The notes beneath the pieces were generated by a model that ran no database searches, was not told the origin of the DNA, and saw only the letters and a list, made by a program, of their open reading frames with translations. Below are positions 13,170-24,700 of a stretch of DNA of 44,286 bases, piece by piece. The stretch spans positions 1-44,286 of the IMG/VR virus record IMGVR_UViG_3300037041_000422; one strand, given 5' to 3'. Position 1 is the stretch's first letter, and each line of letters begins with the position of its first letter. Origin of the DNA: a virus. A program made the translations under genes and the position numbers.

Positions 13170-14521
13170 AACAAGCAGAAGTATTACTAACTGATATAGA
13201 ATTCGGAGAACGCTTTCGAAAAGACTATGGAAATATAACTGAACTGGTTACTTCAATTCAGAAAGAAGGCCTAATTCAACCATTGGCAGTCTATCATCAG
13301 CCAGAGAAAGAATTCCCATACTTATTACTGGCGGGTGGTCGTCGTTATACTGCCTGTACCAAACTTGAAATGACTGCTGTTCCTGTGCTCGTGTTCGATA
13401 AGCATTTGGAAGAACTCGACATTCGTGGCATAGAACTAGCTGAGAATATCTATCGCAAAGATCTCGAATGGTATGAGAAAATAAAACTGGAAGCAGAAAT
13501 TCACCGCTTGCAACAAACTAAATTCGGCAAGGGTAAAATCCCTGGTACTGCGGACGGTGCAAAAGTTGGGTGGTCTGGCAAGGACACGGCTGAAATGCTT
13601 GGCATTGACAACGGGAAACTATCTAAGGACTTAGTCCTTAATAGAATGGTTGAAAGTATGCCTATGCTGAAGGAATGTAAATCAGCTGACGAAGCACGCA
13701 AAATCCTGCAGAAAATGGCTCAAGGTGTAGTCAAAGAAGAACTCTCACAGAAAATCCTCTCCCATCAGAATAACACTCCAGTAGACATTCAGCGTAAAGA
13801 ACTCGTCAATCGCTTTATCATTGGTGACTTCCTAACCATGGTGAAAAGTATCCCTGACCGTAGTATTGACCTGATAGAAATGGACCCTCCTTACGGAATC
13901 AATCTTAACAACACTAAAAAATCAGATGACAATCTGGGACTTCAGATGGGCTCTTACAATGAAGTAAAAGCGGGTGAGTACTTAGTATTCCTCAATGCCT
14001 GTCTTGCTGAATGTTATCGAGTGATGGCTCCTGACAGTTGGATTATTCTTTGGTTTGCTCCTGAGCCTTGGTTCGATGGAGTATTCCAATTGCTCCGTAA
14101 GTATAATTTCGAGGGTCTCCGTATGCCTGGCATCTGGGTGAAAGAAGGACAGACTGGACAGTCACATAGACCTGATCTCTATATGGCGAACAACTACGAA
14201 ATGTTCTTTTATGCCCGTAAGGGTCAGCCCTCTATTAAGAAACAGGGACGGTCAAACAACTTTAACTATATGCCTGTAAAAGCAATGGATAAAGAACACC
14301 CAACAGAGAAACCTATTGAACTATACATGGACTTACTATCAGTATTCGCCATGCCTCAACAGCGTCTGATGGTTCCTTTCCTTGGTTCTGGAAACACACT
14401 GTTGGCTGCTGAGAACCTTGGCATACAGGGTTTCGGATATGAACTATCCCCAGATCGTAAAGATGGATTCACAATAAAAGCGTTCAGTGAAAGACCTGGA
14501 CAGTATAGGAGCTATAAATAA
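13166..14521 (+). CDS. ParB-like/N6-adenine methyltransferase fusion
   Basis: Residues 1-110 have the ParB N-terminal fold (EGLIQPLAVY, LLAGGRRYTACTKL, GIELAENIYRKDLEWYE), followed by a helical linker. Residues about 215-450 are a beta-class DNA methyltransferase: DPPYGINL (about 239-246) as motif IV and PFLGSGNTLLAAENLG (about 404) as the SAM-binding motif I, with HPTEKP between. DPPY points to adenine N6 or cytosine N4 methylation. No restriction partner is visible. It may protect phage DNA from host restriction. Confidence 0.9.
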   Translation: MKQAEVLLTDIEFGERFRKDYGNITELVTSIQKEGLIQPLAVYHQPEKEFPYLLLAGGRRYTACTKLEMTAVPVLVFDKHLEELDIRGIELAENIYRKDLEWYEKIKLEAEIHRLQQTKFGKGKIPGTADGAKVGWSGKDTAEMLGIDNGKLSKDLVLNRMVESMPMLKECKSADEARKILQKMAQGVVKEELSQKILSHQNNTPVDIQRKELVNRFIIGDFLTMVKSIPDRSIDLIEMDPPYGINLNNTKKSDDNLGLQMGSYNEVKAGEYLVFLNACLAECYRVMAPDSWIILWFAPEPWFDGVFQLLRKYNFEGLRMPGIWVKEGQTGQSHRPDLYMANNYEMFFYARKGQPSIKKQGRSNNFNYMPVKAMDKEHPTEKPIELYMDLLSVFAMPQQRLMVPFLGSGNTLLAAENLGIQGFGYELSPDRKDGFTIKAFSERPGQYRSYK

Positions 14522-17019
14522 TGCTTGATTCCATAACACCCTCCGTGTTTGGTGAAGGCCCACGTATTACCTCCATAGCACTGGTTGGCGAGGCTCCAGG
14601 TTACTCCGAGGCTAAGCTTCGCCGACCTTTTATTGGTCGTGCAGGGGAACTGTTGACTAAGCTTCTTCATGCTAGCAACATTTCCCGCTCTGATATTTAT
14701 ATAACTAACGTCATCAAGCAGCGTCCTGGTAGTGATGACAATGACTTATCAGAATGGTTCAGACAAAAGGGTGCTAGCGTGTGGACTAGCCCTGGTTATA
14801 ATGCTTATGTAGAATTATTAAAGAAAGAACTGCTTGCTATTGATGGTCTTAATGTGATAATCCCAGTTGGCAACGCTGCTCTTTATGCGCTGACTGAGAA
14901 AACTCAAATCATGAAGCGCCGTGGTTCTATACTTCCATGTACACTTATCCCACATATAAAGTGCATACCGACTATACATCCAGCTGCTGCACTTCGGGAG
15001 TATATGTTTACACACTATATAAAGCACGATTTAACAAGAGCTATTGAAGAAAGCAAGACACGCGATTTGAACTATACAGAACGTACTATACACATTGAGC
15101 CTTCATATAATGACTGCTTGGAATTCCTTGCGAAAGTGAGCGCTTCCCCAGTCATTGCTACTGACATTGAAGTAATGAATGAGGAAATCTCTTGCATATC
15201 AATATCTATATCTCCGACTCATGGGATTTCTATACCATTCGTGAAGGATATGCGTGACTATTTCACGCCTGAACAGGAACTAACAATCTGGGCTACGATG
15301 GCTGAAATATTCAGCAACCCTAGTATCAAGAAAATTGGTCAGAACTTTATCTTCGATATGTCTTTTATATTCCGTAAGTATGGTATCATAATAAACAACT
15401 ATGAATGTACTATGATTGGACAAGGGATTGCGTATCCTGACTTCCCAAAAGGTCTTGATTTTATTACTAGCATCTATACTCGAGAACCATATTACAAGGA
15501 TGAAGGAAAGAAGTGGTTCAGAACTGGTGGTTCGTATAGTGACTTCTGGCTCTACAATGCCAAGGACTCTTTGGTCTGTCAGGAAGCATTTCCACATATC
15601 ATGCTACGGATAGACAAGCAGGAAAACAATGAGACTTACAAGTGTCAGCGTGACTTAATCCATCCGCTTATGTATATGCAGACTCGTGGTATGAAAGTAA
15701 ACACGGATGGACTTGCACTTGCTAGCGTTGAAGCAGAAAAGAAAATCGCTGAGCTCACTACAAAACTCCATGAAATATGTGGCTATGAACTAAATCACAA
15801 TAGTCCTAAACAGTTAATCGATTACTTCTACACACGCAAAGGACTAACACCGTACTATAACAAGGGCAGTGTTACTACAAATGATGATGCTTTGAAACGC
15901 CTTGTTCGTAAAGGAATAAAGGAAGCACTGATAATTCGTGACTTACGGAAAGTAAACAAGTTGAAGAGCACTTACTATGATATGAAAATGTCTGCTGATG
16001 GTCGTCTTCGTAGTGCCATGAATCCTATTGGTACTGTCAGTGGTCGCTTGGCATCATCCCAAGACATCTTCGGCGAGGGTGGGAATGTACAGAACTTACC
16101 ACTCTTAATGCAACAGTATATACTTGCTGATGATGGCTATGTTATGTATATTCCTGACTTATCCCAGGCGGAAAACCGTACAACTGCAAACATTGCACCT
16201 GAACCCTTGATGCTTGAAGCCTTCGAAAAAGGAATAGACATTCATAGTATGACTGGCGGTATGATTTCTAGTCTAGACATGGATGAAATAAAGCATCAGG
16301 ATAAAGAGTCAATATTTTGTTCACTAGGAACTGGAGAATATACATGGCGCTTTTGGGGTAAGAAGTGTAATCATTCTCTGAATTATGACCTTGGCTACAA
16401 GTCATTCGCACTTCGTTTCGAGATGCCTGAAATCCAAGCTAAAATGCTGGTTGATAGATTTCATAAAGTCTATCCTGGTATCCGCCAGTATCATGCTTGG
16501 GTGCGTGCTCAGCTAATGGAAAATGCTACTTTAACGAACTGCTATGGTCGTAAGCGTGTATTCCTGAATCGCTGGGGTGATGAACTATTTAAAGAAGCTT
16601 ACAGTTGGATACCGCAGTCTTCCATTGCTGATAAAGTAAATCGCCAAGGAATCTTATTCATCTGGAATAATCAGCAGTGGTTTAAATATCTTGAACTACT
16701 AAATCAGATACATGATTCACTTGTGTTTCAAATCCCTATTGCTATTGGCTGGGATAAACACGCAGAGATGTTACTCCGTTTAAGGGATTCACTTGAATCT
16801 CCAATGGTCTGGCACGGAAAGGAATTTACAATCCCGCTAGAATTTAAATTCGGCTACACTATGAAGGATACCAAAAAGGTGGGACTCGACAATGATGAGA
16901 CAGTTGGACGACTGGCTAACAAATTATATGAAGTATACAGAGAACTCGGAACCGCCAAACAACTTCCGTCTGTGGACTGGGATATCAGTAATAGCAGCGG
17001 TCTTACAGAGGAAGTGTAG
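14521..17019 (+). CDS. Uracil-DNA glycosylase/exonuclease/family A DNA polymerase fusion
   Basis: Residues 1-190 carry a family 4-type UDG fold: VGEAPGYSEAKLRRPFIGRA with VGEAPG at 22-27, then IHPAAA near 153. Residues about 205-370 are a 3'-5' proofreading domain (TDIE, GQNFIFD, YNAKDS). Residues about 390-780 are polymerase A: DLSQAENR (about 544), KKCNHSLNYDLGY (about 612; Tyr replaces the E. coli Phe762) and QIHDSLVFQIP (about 729). UDG-polymerase fusions are known, for example in phage SPO1. It is the replicative polymerase. Confidence 0.92.
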   Translation: MLDSITPSVFGEGPRITSIALVGEAPGYSEAKLRRPFIGRAGELLTKLLHASNISRSDIYITNVIKQRPGSDDNDLSEWFRQKGASVWTSPGYNAYVELLKKELLAIDGLNVIIPVGNAALYALTEKTQIMKRRGSILPCTLIPHIKCIPTIHPAAALREYMFTHYIKHDLTRAIEESKTRDLNYTERTIHIEPSYNDCLEFLAKVSASPVIATDIEVMNEEISCISISISPTHGISIPFVKDMRDYFTPEQELTIWATMAEIFSNPSIKKIGQNFIFDMSFIFRKYGIIINNYECTMIGQGIAYPDFPKGLDFITSIYTREPYYKDEGKKWFRTGGSYSDFWLYNAKDSLVCQEAFPHIMLRIDKQENNETYKCQRDLIHPLMYMQTRGMKVNTDGLALASVEAEKKIAELTTKLHEICGYELNHNSPKQLIDYFYTRKGLTPYYNKGSVTTNDDALKRLVRKGIKEALIIRDLRKVNKLKSTYYDMKMSADGRLRSAMNPIGTVSGRLASSQDIFGEGGNVQNLPLLMQQYILADDGYVMYIPDLSQAENRTTANIAPEPLMLEAFEKGIDIHSMTGGMISSLDMDEIKHQDKESIFCSLGTGEYTWRFWGKKCNHSLNYDLGYKSFALRFEMPEIQAKMLVDRFHKVYPGIRQYHAWVRAQLMENATLTNCYGRKRVFLNRWGDELFKEAYSWIPQSSIADKVNRQGILFIWNNQQWFKYLELLNQIHDSLVFQIPIAIGWDKHAEMLLRLRDSLESPMVWHGKEFTIPLEFKFGYTMKDTKKVGLDNDETVGRLANKLYEVYRELGTAKQLPSVDWDISNSSGLTEEV

Positions 17020-18088
17020 TCTTGAGTGGGGTACGTTTACGCTTTATCCTAATATGTACATTGTACTCGTCGGACCTAGTGGGTGCAGGAAAGGCACTGC
17101 AATGGGTCCTGGTTTTAATATGCTACGGAAGTTGGGTATACAGATGGCTGCCGAGGCAATTACGAGAGAAGCTCTTATTAGAGAACTTAAGACTTGCACT
17201 AACACTCAAGCCTCTGATGATGCTATGTATATGCATAGCTCACTCACTATCTTCTCACAAGAACTAACTGTATTCCTTGGATATAGTAATATGCAGCTAA
17301 TGGCTGACTTGTGTGACTGGTTTGACTGTCGTGATATGTGGACTTATCGAACCAAGTCTCAGGGAGTGGATGAAATCCATGGAGTGTGGGTTAACTTAAT
17401 TGGTGGGACAACTCCAGAATTGATACAAACTACACTTCCTCGTGATGCTATTGGTGGCGGCTTGACAGCGCGGATGATACTAGTATTCGCACCAAGGAAA
17501 GGAAAGACTATCAGTATTCCACACTTGACAACTGAGGAACGTTCGTTAGGACTATTGTTAGAAGCTGAACTGGAAAGAATAAACATGCTGTCTGGGGCGT
17601 TTAAAGTATCTCAAGACTTCATTGATTACTGGATGGAGTGGTATCCTGAACAGGACAAAAACCCTCCATTTGAGGACTCTCGATTCACTGGATATATAGA
17701 GCGCCGTGGTATGCACACTTTGAAACTCAGCATGATTCTAAATGCTAGTCGTACTAGTGAAATGATAGTTACTAAATATGATCTTGACAGGGCTATCATG
17801 CTATTGGGACAAGTGGAAAAACGTATGCCTCAGGTATTCACAGGCTTTGGAAAGAATCCATCTAGTGATGTAATGTCTCAAGTCATGGCGTTCTGCTCAC
17901 AGCATCCTGATACAACAATGACAGAAATAATGAATCACTTTTATCAAGACGCGGATAAGCGTACTATGGATGGAATAGTCTTGACACTTGAAAGCATGGA
18001 CTTTATACGGAGAACTATTACTCCGACAGAAACTAAAATAAAATTCATCTACAAAGGAGACGGCTATGGGGCCTACACAAATTCTTGA
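16892..18088 (+). CDS. Replicative helicase-like ATPase, DUF3987-type
   Basis: Residues 1-35 (LDDWLTNYMKYTENSEPPNN and LWTGISVIAAVLQRK) match a conserved N terminus of phage DUF3987-type ATPases; Walker A is LVGPSGCRKGTAMG (about 58-71). LTIFSQELTVFLG may be the Walker B-like strand, and GLTARMILVFAP follows. The C-terminal region around 330-390 looks like a winged helix. The start overlaps the polymerase by 128 bases in another frame; AAGGTGGGA precedes the ATG. No primase is recognisable nearby. Confidence 0.75.
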   Translation: MMRQLDDWLTNYMKYTENSEPPNNFRLWTGISVIAAVLQRKCSLEWGTFTLYPNMYIVLVGPSGCRKGTAMGPGFNMLRKLGIQMAAEAITREALIRELKTCTNTQASDDAMYMHSSLTIFSQELTVFLGYSNMQLMADLCDWFDCRDMWTYRTKSQGVDEIHGVWVNLIGGTTPELIQTTLPRDAIGGGLTARMILVFAPRKGKTISIPHLTTEERSLGLLLEAELERINMLSGAFKVSQDFIDYWMEWYPEQDKNPPFEDSRFTGYIERRGMHTLKLSMILNASRTSEMIVTKYDLDRAIMLLGQVEKRMPQVFTGFGKNPSSDVMSQVMAFCSQHPDTTMTEIMNHFYQDADKRTMDGIVLTLESMDFIRRTITPTETKIKFIYKGDGYGAYTNS

Positions 18089-18464
18089 AATGCTATTGAA
18101 AGAAAACAAAATCACACAGGAAGATATCGAAAGAGTCAAGGATGCTGAAGCGTTCGAACGAAAGGAACTTGCTATCATGCTACACAGTATCATGTGCGAT
18201 GATGAGCATGCCACTATGGAGGAAATAACACTTGGCATGGGTACTGGTTGTAATTTCTACGCTGAAGAACAAATCGAAAATAAGTGGGAACAGCCTGCAC
18301 ATAAGAAGTATGAATCTGCTGCTGTTAAATTCAGGGCTGCTTTTGATGATATAGAAAAAATACAGGAAGCTGCTGTTATTGTATATCAACTGATTGCAGA
18401 TACTAATTTACGGAACTTCATATACAATGAAGTATACAGTGAAGTATACCAAAGGAGAAACTAA
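18066..18464 (+). CDS. Hypothetical helical protein, 132 residues
   Basis: Highly helical and acidic (starts MGPTQILEMLLKENKITQED). No motif recognised. The start at 18066 lies inside the end of the helicase gene and follows AAAGGAG at the right distance. The end, TNLRNFIYNEVYSEVYQRRN, repeats the tract EVYSEVY (nucleotide repeat GAAGTATACAGTGAAGTATAC). It may be a helicase accessory by position. Confidence 0.6.
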   Translation: MGPTQILEMLLKENKITQEDIERVKDAEAFERKELAIMLHSIMCDDEHATMEEITLGMGTGCNFYAEEQIENKWEQPAHKKYESAAVKFRAAFDDIEKIQEAAVIVYQLIADTNLRNFIYNEVYSEVYQRRN

Positions 18465-18466
18465 TT

Positions 18467-18721
18467 ATGGGAACTAGACGTCTGCCAAGTTGGAAAGTCG
18501 TGGGAATCATAAAGAAAATTCGTCAGCCTGATTTAGAACTATCACTAACAGCAATAGCCCGACTATACAACGTCGGGCTACCATCTGTTATCCGTGTTAA
18601 AGATGCTCTTGTGGAAAAGAGATTTGATTATTTCAATTATCTTTCCGATGAGGAAAGAGAACATTTGGGACTTTCTTCTCCAGCTCCTGCTGACGCTGAA
18701 AAGTCTCAAGCTTGTGGCTGA
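18467..18721 (+). CDS. Small helix-turn-helix candidate
   Basis: LSLTAIARLYNVGLPSVIRV looks like an HTH: helix, GLP turn, recognition helix with Arg and Lys. N-terminal residues are basic. AAAGGAG precedes the ATG, 3 bases after the previous stop. The last 89 bases overlap, in the opposite direction, the 3' end of the giant virion gene, so both stop codons lie inside the other gene. It is the last early gene. Its 3' half contains dyad copy F. Confidence 0.55.
   Translation: MGTRRLPSWKVVGIIKKIRQPDLELSLTAIARLYNVGLPSVIRVKDALVEKRFDYFNYLSDEEREHLGLSSPAPADAEKSQACG
18617..18644. repeat. 28-bp dyad element, copy F (degenerate)
   Basis: AAGAGATTTGA, TTATT, TCAATTATCTTT. It matches the consensus at roughly 22 of 28 positions and sits exactly at the meeting point of the rightward and leftward genes, spanning the stop codon of the giant virion gene. 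Confidence 0.5.
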
Positions 18722-21700
18722 CGTTAGTGTTGAATAAGTCTCTGAGTTCTCTTGACATCTCCATATTCTTTACAGCTGCTAGTAGTGTTTCTGACTTAAC
18801 GTGATGTTCTAACGCTGAGTGGTACGCTACTTCAGCTGCTTTCTTTACAACTATACCCTGGTCAGCTCCACGCCTATCCATATCCTTTATTGTGTTCTTG
18901 AACTCATCAACTATATTCTTAGCTTGATTTGATTCTCTCTGATTGTTAAGCATATTGATTCTATGATTTATGTTCTGTGCTGTTCGACTCTCAGGATTAA
19001 ATCCAAGCGCCATACCAGCCCTATCCCAATCACTTGTAATTGAATACTTTGGATCTCCGTGCTCATCACGAACACGTCCATACATATCCACGTGTGAGTC
19101 TATAATTTCAAGCCAGTTCTTTGCAACTACAACTGTTTGTTTCAAGCCTTCTTTATATGAATACTGTGCATTATGTTGTCCAAGTTGTGACAATACATAC
19201 TTATATAATTTAAATCCAGTATCAATAGCAGCTGGTGTTCCTGGAAACTGTGCTGTTACTGGGCCTACAACATCCTTTCCAAAGAATGACGCTATTCCAC
19301 CTGACCCTGGAATATTCTTTATCATCCATAAGTCCAGTTTATCCCAGAAAGCATACATACCAACAGCTGCCATTCCTAATTCTAGAAATGGTACAGAACG
19401 AATAAGTGCCATTATCGATCTAGGCCCACCCATCATCAACTGGAACGGAATGTTCATAGACCAGAATCCTAAGTCCCTTGAATGTGAAGCCATGAATTCT
19501 ACATTACGAACAAAGAAAGGCCAGAACGTAGTGAATATTCTTGCTGTCGGTCCTCGCATAAATTCAGATCGTTCCGCACGAGTATTGCTACCCTGTAACT
19601 TCCACACGTTTCCTCTTGCAGACCTGTTAGCAAAGTCTATTGCTAGCTGTTTAACAGCTTGATTATTAACGTTCTGTCCAGATGCTATAAGTCTTGCTGT
19701 CTCTCGTTCTAGTGCATATGTATATGCTACAGCATAGTTAAGTTCCCTGGCTGGTAATTCCGCAAGCTGATGAAATCCCATTGGAGTAACAACTGATTTG
19801 ATTCCAGAGAAATCTGTTCCTAAGAATGTCTGTTTAGTTTTTAAACTGTGTCCAGTATCATCAAGTCTATTTCCAAGTGACCAGCCCTGACTTTCAACTA
19901 ACTGTCGTCCCTGTGGTGTGCGAAGGAACGATGCTCCCGCTTTGAAATAATGTGCTTTGTGTTCCATAAGTATTTTTGAAAAAGCATCAATACCGTTGAA
20001 CACTCCAGTGGCTGGTCTATACATAAGTTTCATTTTAACAAGAAGACCAACAGCTGGATTAGCAATGAATCTAGTATATGTCATATGAGTATCAATGCCA
20101 ATCTTGCTTAGCAAGTCATCAATATAACTATCAACTTTACCATAGCTTCCTTTGCTGTCTTTTAGCATAGTTTCCAAATGCTGTCTTACATTTGGTGGTA
20201 GATTAGCATTCTGCAAGTCTGTCGTAACAGGGTCATATGCAACTTTCTTCCACATGATTCTATCATATGCTCTCATACCATCGAAGACATTCTTTTCACC
20301 TGGAATAACATGATCACTTTCAAGCGTCGGCGGTGCGAGTACTGGACGTGGTCCTACACCAACAACTGTTTTAAGATTCTTCTCCAATACATCCCTAAGA
20401 TCTTTACTTGCATTAAGAGTTTTCTCTGCTTCTCGTATTGCTTTGTTATACTTAATAACATGAGCCTGCCATTGACGCTTACTCAAGTATGTCGCTACAT
20501 CACCAGTGTAAGCGAAACTCTTATCAATTGTGAAGCTTCCTACATTAAAACCTGCTGCATATTGTTCAGATGCGTATTCAACTGTTTTCTGCATGGCATC
20601 TTTTAAATCTCTTCCAACTGTTTTCCAGACTGTTTTCATTTTCTGCTGGTTAGTTTTCTTATTCATAATCGGTTTGCCAGATGCATCAACAGATGGAATT
20701 CTTTCTACTACAACAAAGTCTCCCATCATCATGTGAGTGACATAGTCCTCATCACCCCAGTTGTTAAATTCTTCAACTGATTCTGAGTACTTTTTAAATG
20801 CTGCTTTTTGTGCTGCAGTACTAATACCATTGGCAGCATATGATGCTTGCAAGTCACCAGTTAATGCATAGTCCCTGTATGCTCCAAGCACATCAGGATC
20901 TGTCTGTCTATTCATCTCACTTATCAAGTGATCTTTATATCGTTCTCTCCAAGCGTCATAGAACTTCCGTTCAGCTTTGTACGCATCAACTACTTTCTTA
21001 TTAGGATACAAGTCAAGAAAGTCATCAATATTACTGTTAACAATTGCTCTTGCATCAGCATAAGTATCTCCAGCTGCTACTAGTTTCTTCGTATTAACAC
21101 GACTATATTCTTCCAACTGATACGAAACATCTGCAAGCTGTTTCAACTCAGGACCGTTTAACTTCTGCTCCATTATCTTGATTGCTTCTCTTCCCTGGTC
21201 AGTTTTAAATCTATCCCATAATTCAGCTGATACAATATCATGAGCAATCGGTAAAGCATCTGGGAAATTCCTTACTGCATATATTCCACTTTGAAGCATC
21301 CCACCTATTTTATATATATCTTTTTCCTTGTTAACATCGTAGTTAATTTGGATACTATTACCGTCAACAGTTTCCTTAATGCTTCCCATCTTTTTAAATA
21401 GTTCTCTGGTTTTATAATTATAGTACGCACGTGATAGTGCATTGTAAGTATTCTGGAATCCTAAGAAATCCATCGTTGTCCCAGGACCACGTAGTTTCTG
21501 CACCCTATTAATATACCCTGCTAGTTGATTCAACTGTGAGACCCACTCATTATATGTTATCAAGTCTCCATTGAATTCTTTCAAGAACTGTCTCGGATTG
21601 TTAGCAACTGCATCCAACAGTTTATTAGTTTGCTTACCAAGTGCTACAATATCTCCAGCATTGGTATGATAGAACTTATTGACTTCCGCAGTGATTGTAT

Positions 21701-24700
21701 TCACAACTCCAGGAAACGTGTCGAGTATACGTGGTGCGCTGGTTGCCTGTTCAAGTGTCTGAAACAATGGACTTCCCAACACAGCATCTTCAGTTTTCAA
21801 TGCTCGTTCTCTTGTATCTACAAGCATATGACCGAAGTCTTTGGATACTATTTTATATCCTTCTCCACGTTTTCCACCCTTTGTGTTTAACAACTCCAGT
21901 ACATTCTCAGCGTCTTCAAGTGTATAGTATATCTGGTCTGTCATTAAGTCTATCTGTTCAGCGCTGAGTCTTCTCAGTCCTGGTTCTACTTCTGGAAGTG
22001 TGGGGATTGGTTCTTCAGGTTTCTTCATTTCTTCTTGGATAGCTTTTCTATTTTCCTCAACAATGCTGAGTTTCTTTTCTCGAGGTGTTTTAGTTTTAGC
22101 TGGCTTCGTAACTGCGACAAGTGGTTGTTCTGCAACTGCATCAGCACTCCATATGTCTTCACTCGGTTCCAGAAATCCATCGCCCTTCCACTCTACACCA
22201 CCGTATCCAAGTGACTGTAAATGCTCTCTTGCAATCAAATCAAATGCTTTGTTTCCAAGTTCAGGATTATCCAAGTAATTCTGATTAGGTTCTCCAACAT
22301 CATTACTTTCATATCGGTCTATATCCTCGAGTGTTTTAAAGCCAGTCATTTCTTCGAGGGCTTTACTTTCACGTTTCATCAACTTGTTTTCAATGACATA
22401 GTCGAAACTTGTAGTGCCTTGGTGTAGTTTGGGAGCTGTTGATTTTGGTGTAATAGCTGGAACATCAGTACTCTCAACGGGTAACTGATTTGACTTTCCA
22501 ATATCACTAACTGTTTTTGGGAGTACTGCTTTACTATCAAGATTAACAGTTTCAGTAGTTCCATCAACCCTTTGTACAACAGCAAAGTTTCCACCTTGCT
22601 CTGTCCACCATACTTGATTAACGCGTCCAGATGTACCATCAGGAAGTGTATAATTGTCTCCTTTGTTTGGTAACTGATTTGTTTTACTCTTAAAATTAAG
22701 AACCGTTGCTGTTTCTTTTACTTCTGCTTCTGGTATTTTTCCTTCTGTTATTTCTAACTTTCCACCTTCAATACCAAGACTTTCTGGTCTGGGAACTGCA
22801 TCCATATCAGTCTTCATATCACTCATGAGCCCACCGATAGCTCTTCTCATTTGCTTCATTCTTATTCTTCTTGCAACTTGCTTATCATTGAGAATAAGAT
22901 CACTATCATCCTGAGTATATTTATTGTCTCCTATTTTATGTATATCAGAACTATTACCCCACTTATTTTTAGGCATTGATATAGTTGAGCCAACAGCTAT
23001 AGCTGTGACAGCAGCATCAGACTCAACACGTCCTTCAGGAATATTAGTGTAAGAATGTATTTGAGCTACTGGTATTTCAGACTGATTTGAAATTTTCAAT
23101 TCAGTTGTTGGCGTTTCAGTCTTCGCAACCAAGTTCTCTTTCGGTGCTTCAACAACTGGAACATTAGTGTCAATAGCATTGATGACTCTGTCTAGTAAGT
23201 CTCCTTCACTTTTTGTCCCAAGACTATTTATGTCTTTGACTTCTGTAGCAACAACTGGTGCTTTTGTAGTCTTAATACTCTTAACCGCTTTCTTATTCAG
23301 TACAACAGTCTCTGTCCATCTTGGATCTTTGGCATTAACTGTGAAAGCGTCATAGCCAGCTTCACGTGCTGCCTTTGCTCCAATGGCTTCGAGTACTTCT
23401 TGTGTATCGAAATACTTACTAAAGTCTGTACCAGTGAATCTTTTATTCGCCCATGCTATCAAATCATCTTTAGGTAAATTGCGAAGAATTCCAAACGTGT
23501 CTTCGCCAAGTAATTGTCTAGCAACGTGAACTCCTGCACCTGCATTGATAGCGCCTTCACGAATAATAGTATCTGGCTGCTCATTTATATCAAGAATCTT
23601 TGCAGTTCTTTTTAGCGTTATCTCATGCTTGTCCCCACCAAGATCTCCATGCGGGGATTCTATTCCTGCGGGTGAAGTATAAACACCGTGAGGCTTATCA
23701 AAATTAAGTGCTACACCTGGCTCTTCAATACGCTGAAGTTTCAATCCTTCTCGTTTTGATACTGGCTGTTTAGACGTAACATTCTTTGGTCCTGCAAAGA
23801 ACTGTTGGTCTGGTACAGTTGATACAACTGGCTCTGTTGTTACTGTTCCTGTTCCTGTTTCTGTTTCTGTTAATTTTGCTTTCTCTGCTTCCCTAGCTGC
23901 AATCTCAATTTCTTGTGTTGCTTTCAAATCCGCTTCAATTGCTTTGATGTCTACTTTCCCACGCGGAGTATCAGTCTGGCGAGTTGGTCCTTCCTGCTTT
24001 ACTCCACCAGTTTCCGTCTGTGTTTCGGTACTATCCTGTGCATCCCGCATCTCTCGTGCTTTCTTTATATTCTCTTGAGCCTGCTTGAAGTCCTTTCTAG
24101 TTGTCTTAGTCCAACCACCACGAGCATTTATATCCTCAGCAACTTTCTGCTTTGCCATGAAGTCAGCTTCATACTTTGTAAATCCCATGTCTTTAAACTT
24201 AGGGTCACTATATATAGTATCAGATACTTCATTTAAAAGCTTTTCAAATGCTGACAGTTTCATTTCTTTTGGAAGACCCTTAAGTCTACTAAATCCTTCA
24301 GCTGCCTTCATTCCAGCCAGTCCTAGTGCTTCCCCACCTGCAGTCATATATGCTGCCATCTTCGCTGTATCAACTGCGTGCTCTACTCGCTGTTCCATAT
24401 CCTTAGCAGGCTGTGCAGCTCCAATTGCCGTGCCAGTTGCAACTTGTGTACCCAAGCGTTCAGCCGCAGTTTTAATAAGTTCACTTGCAGGCGTAACTGG
24501 TTTTATTAGAGTCTGTGCAGTCTTAGTTGCTGTATTCACACCTTTCAACGCATTGACTCCACCCTGTATTAGTTTTGAAGTCCCAACCCAAGGAAGCATA
24601 GTTCCAATTAACTCACCACCCATAGGATTTATTTCCTGAAGTTTCTCAGTCTCTGGCATAACTTTTGCAATTGGCTTACCTGTGAATGGTACGTTGACTG

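Noticed and set aside
1-18721. Lysogeny module
   Set aside because: No integrase, excisionase or CI-type repressor is visible; the ribbon-helix-helix and HTH candidates lie within replication operons.
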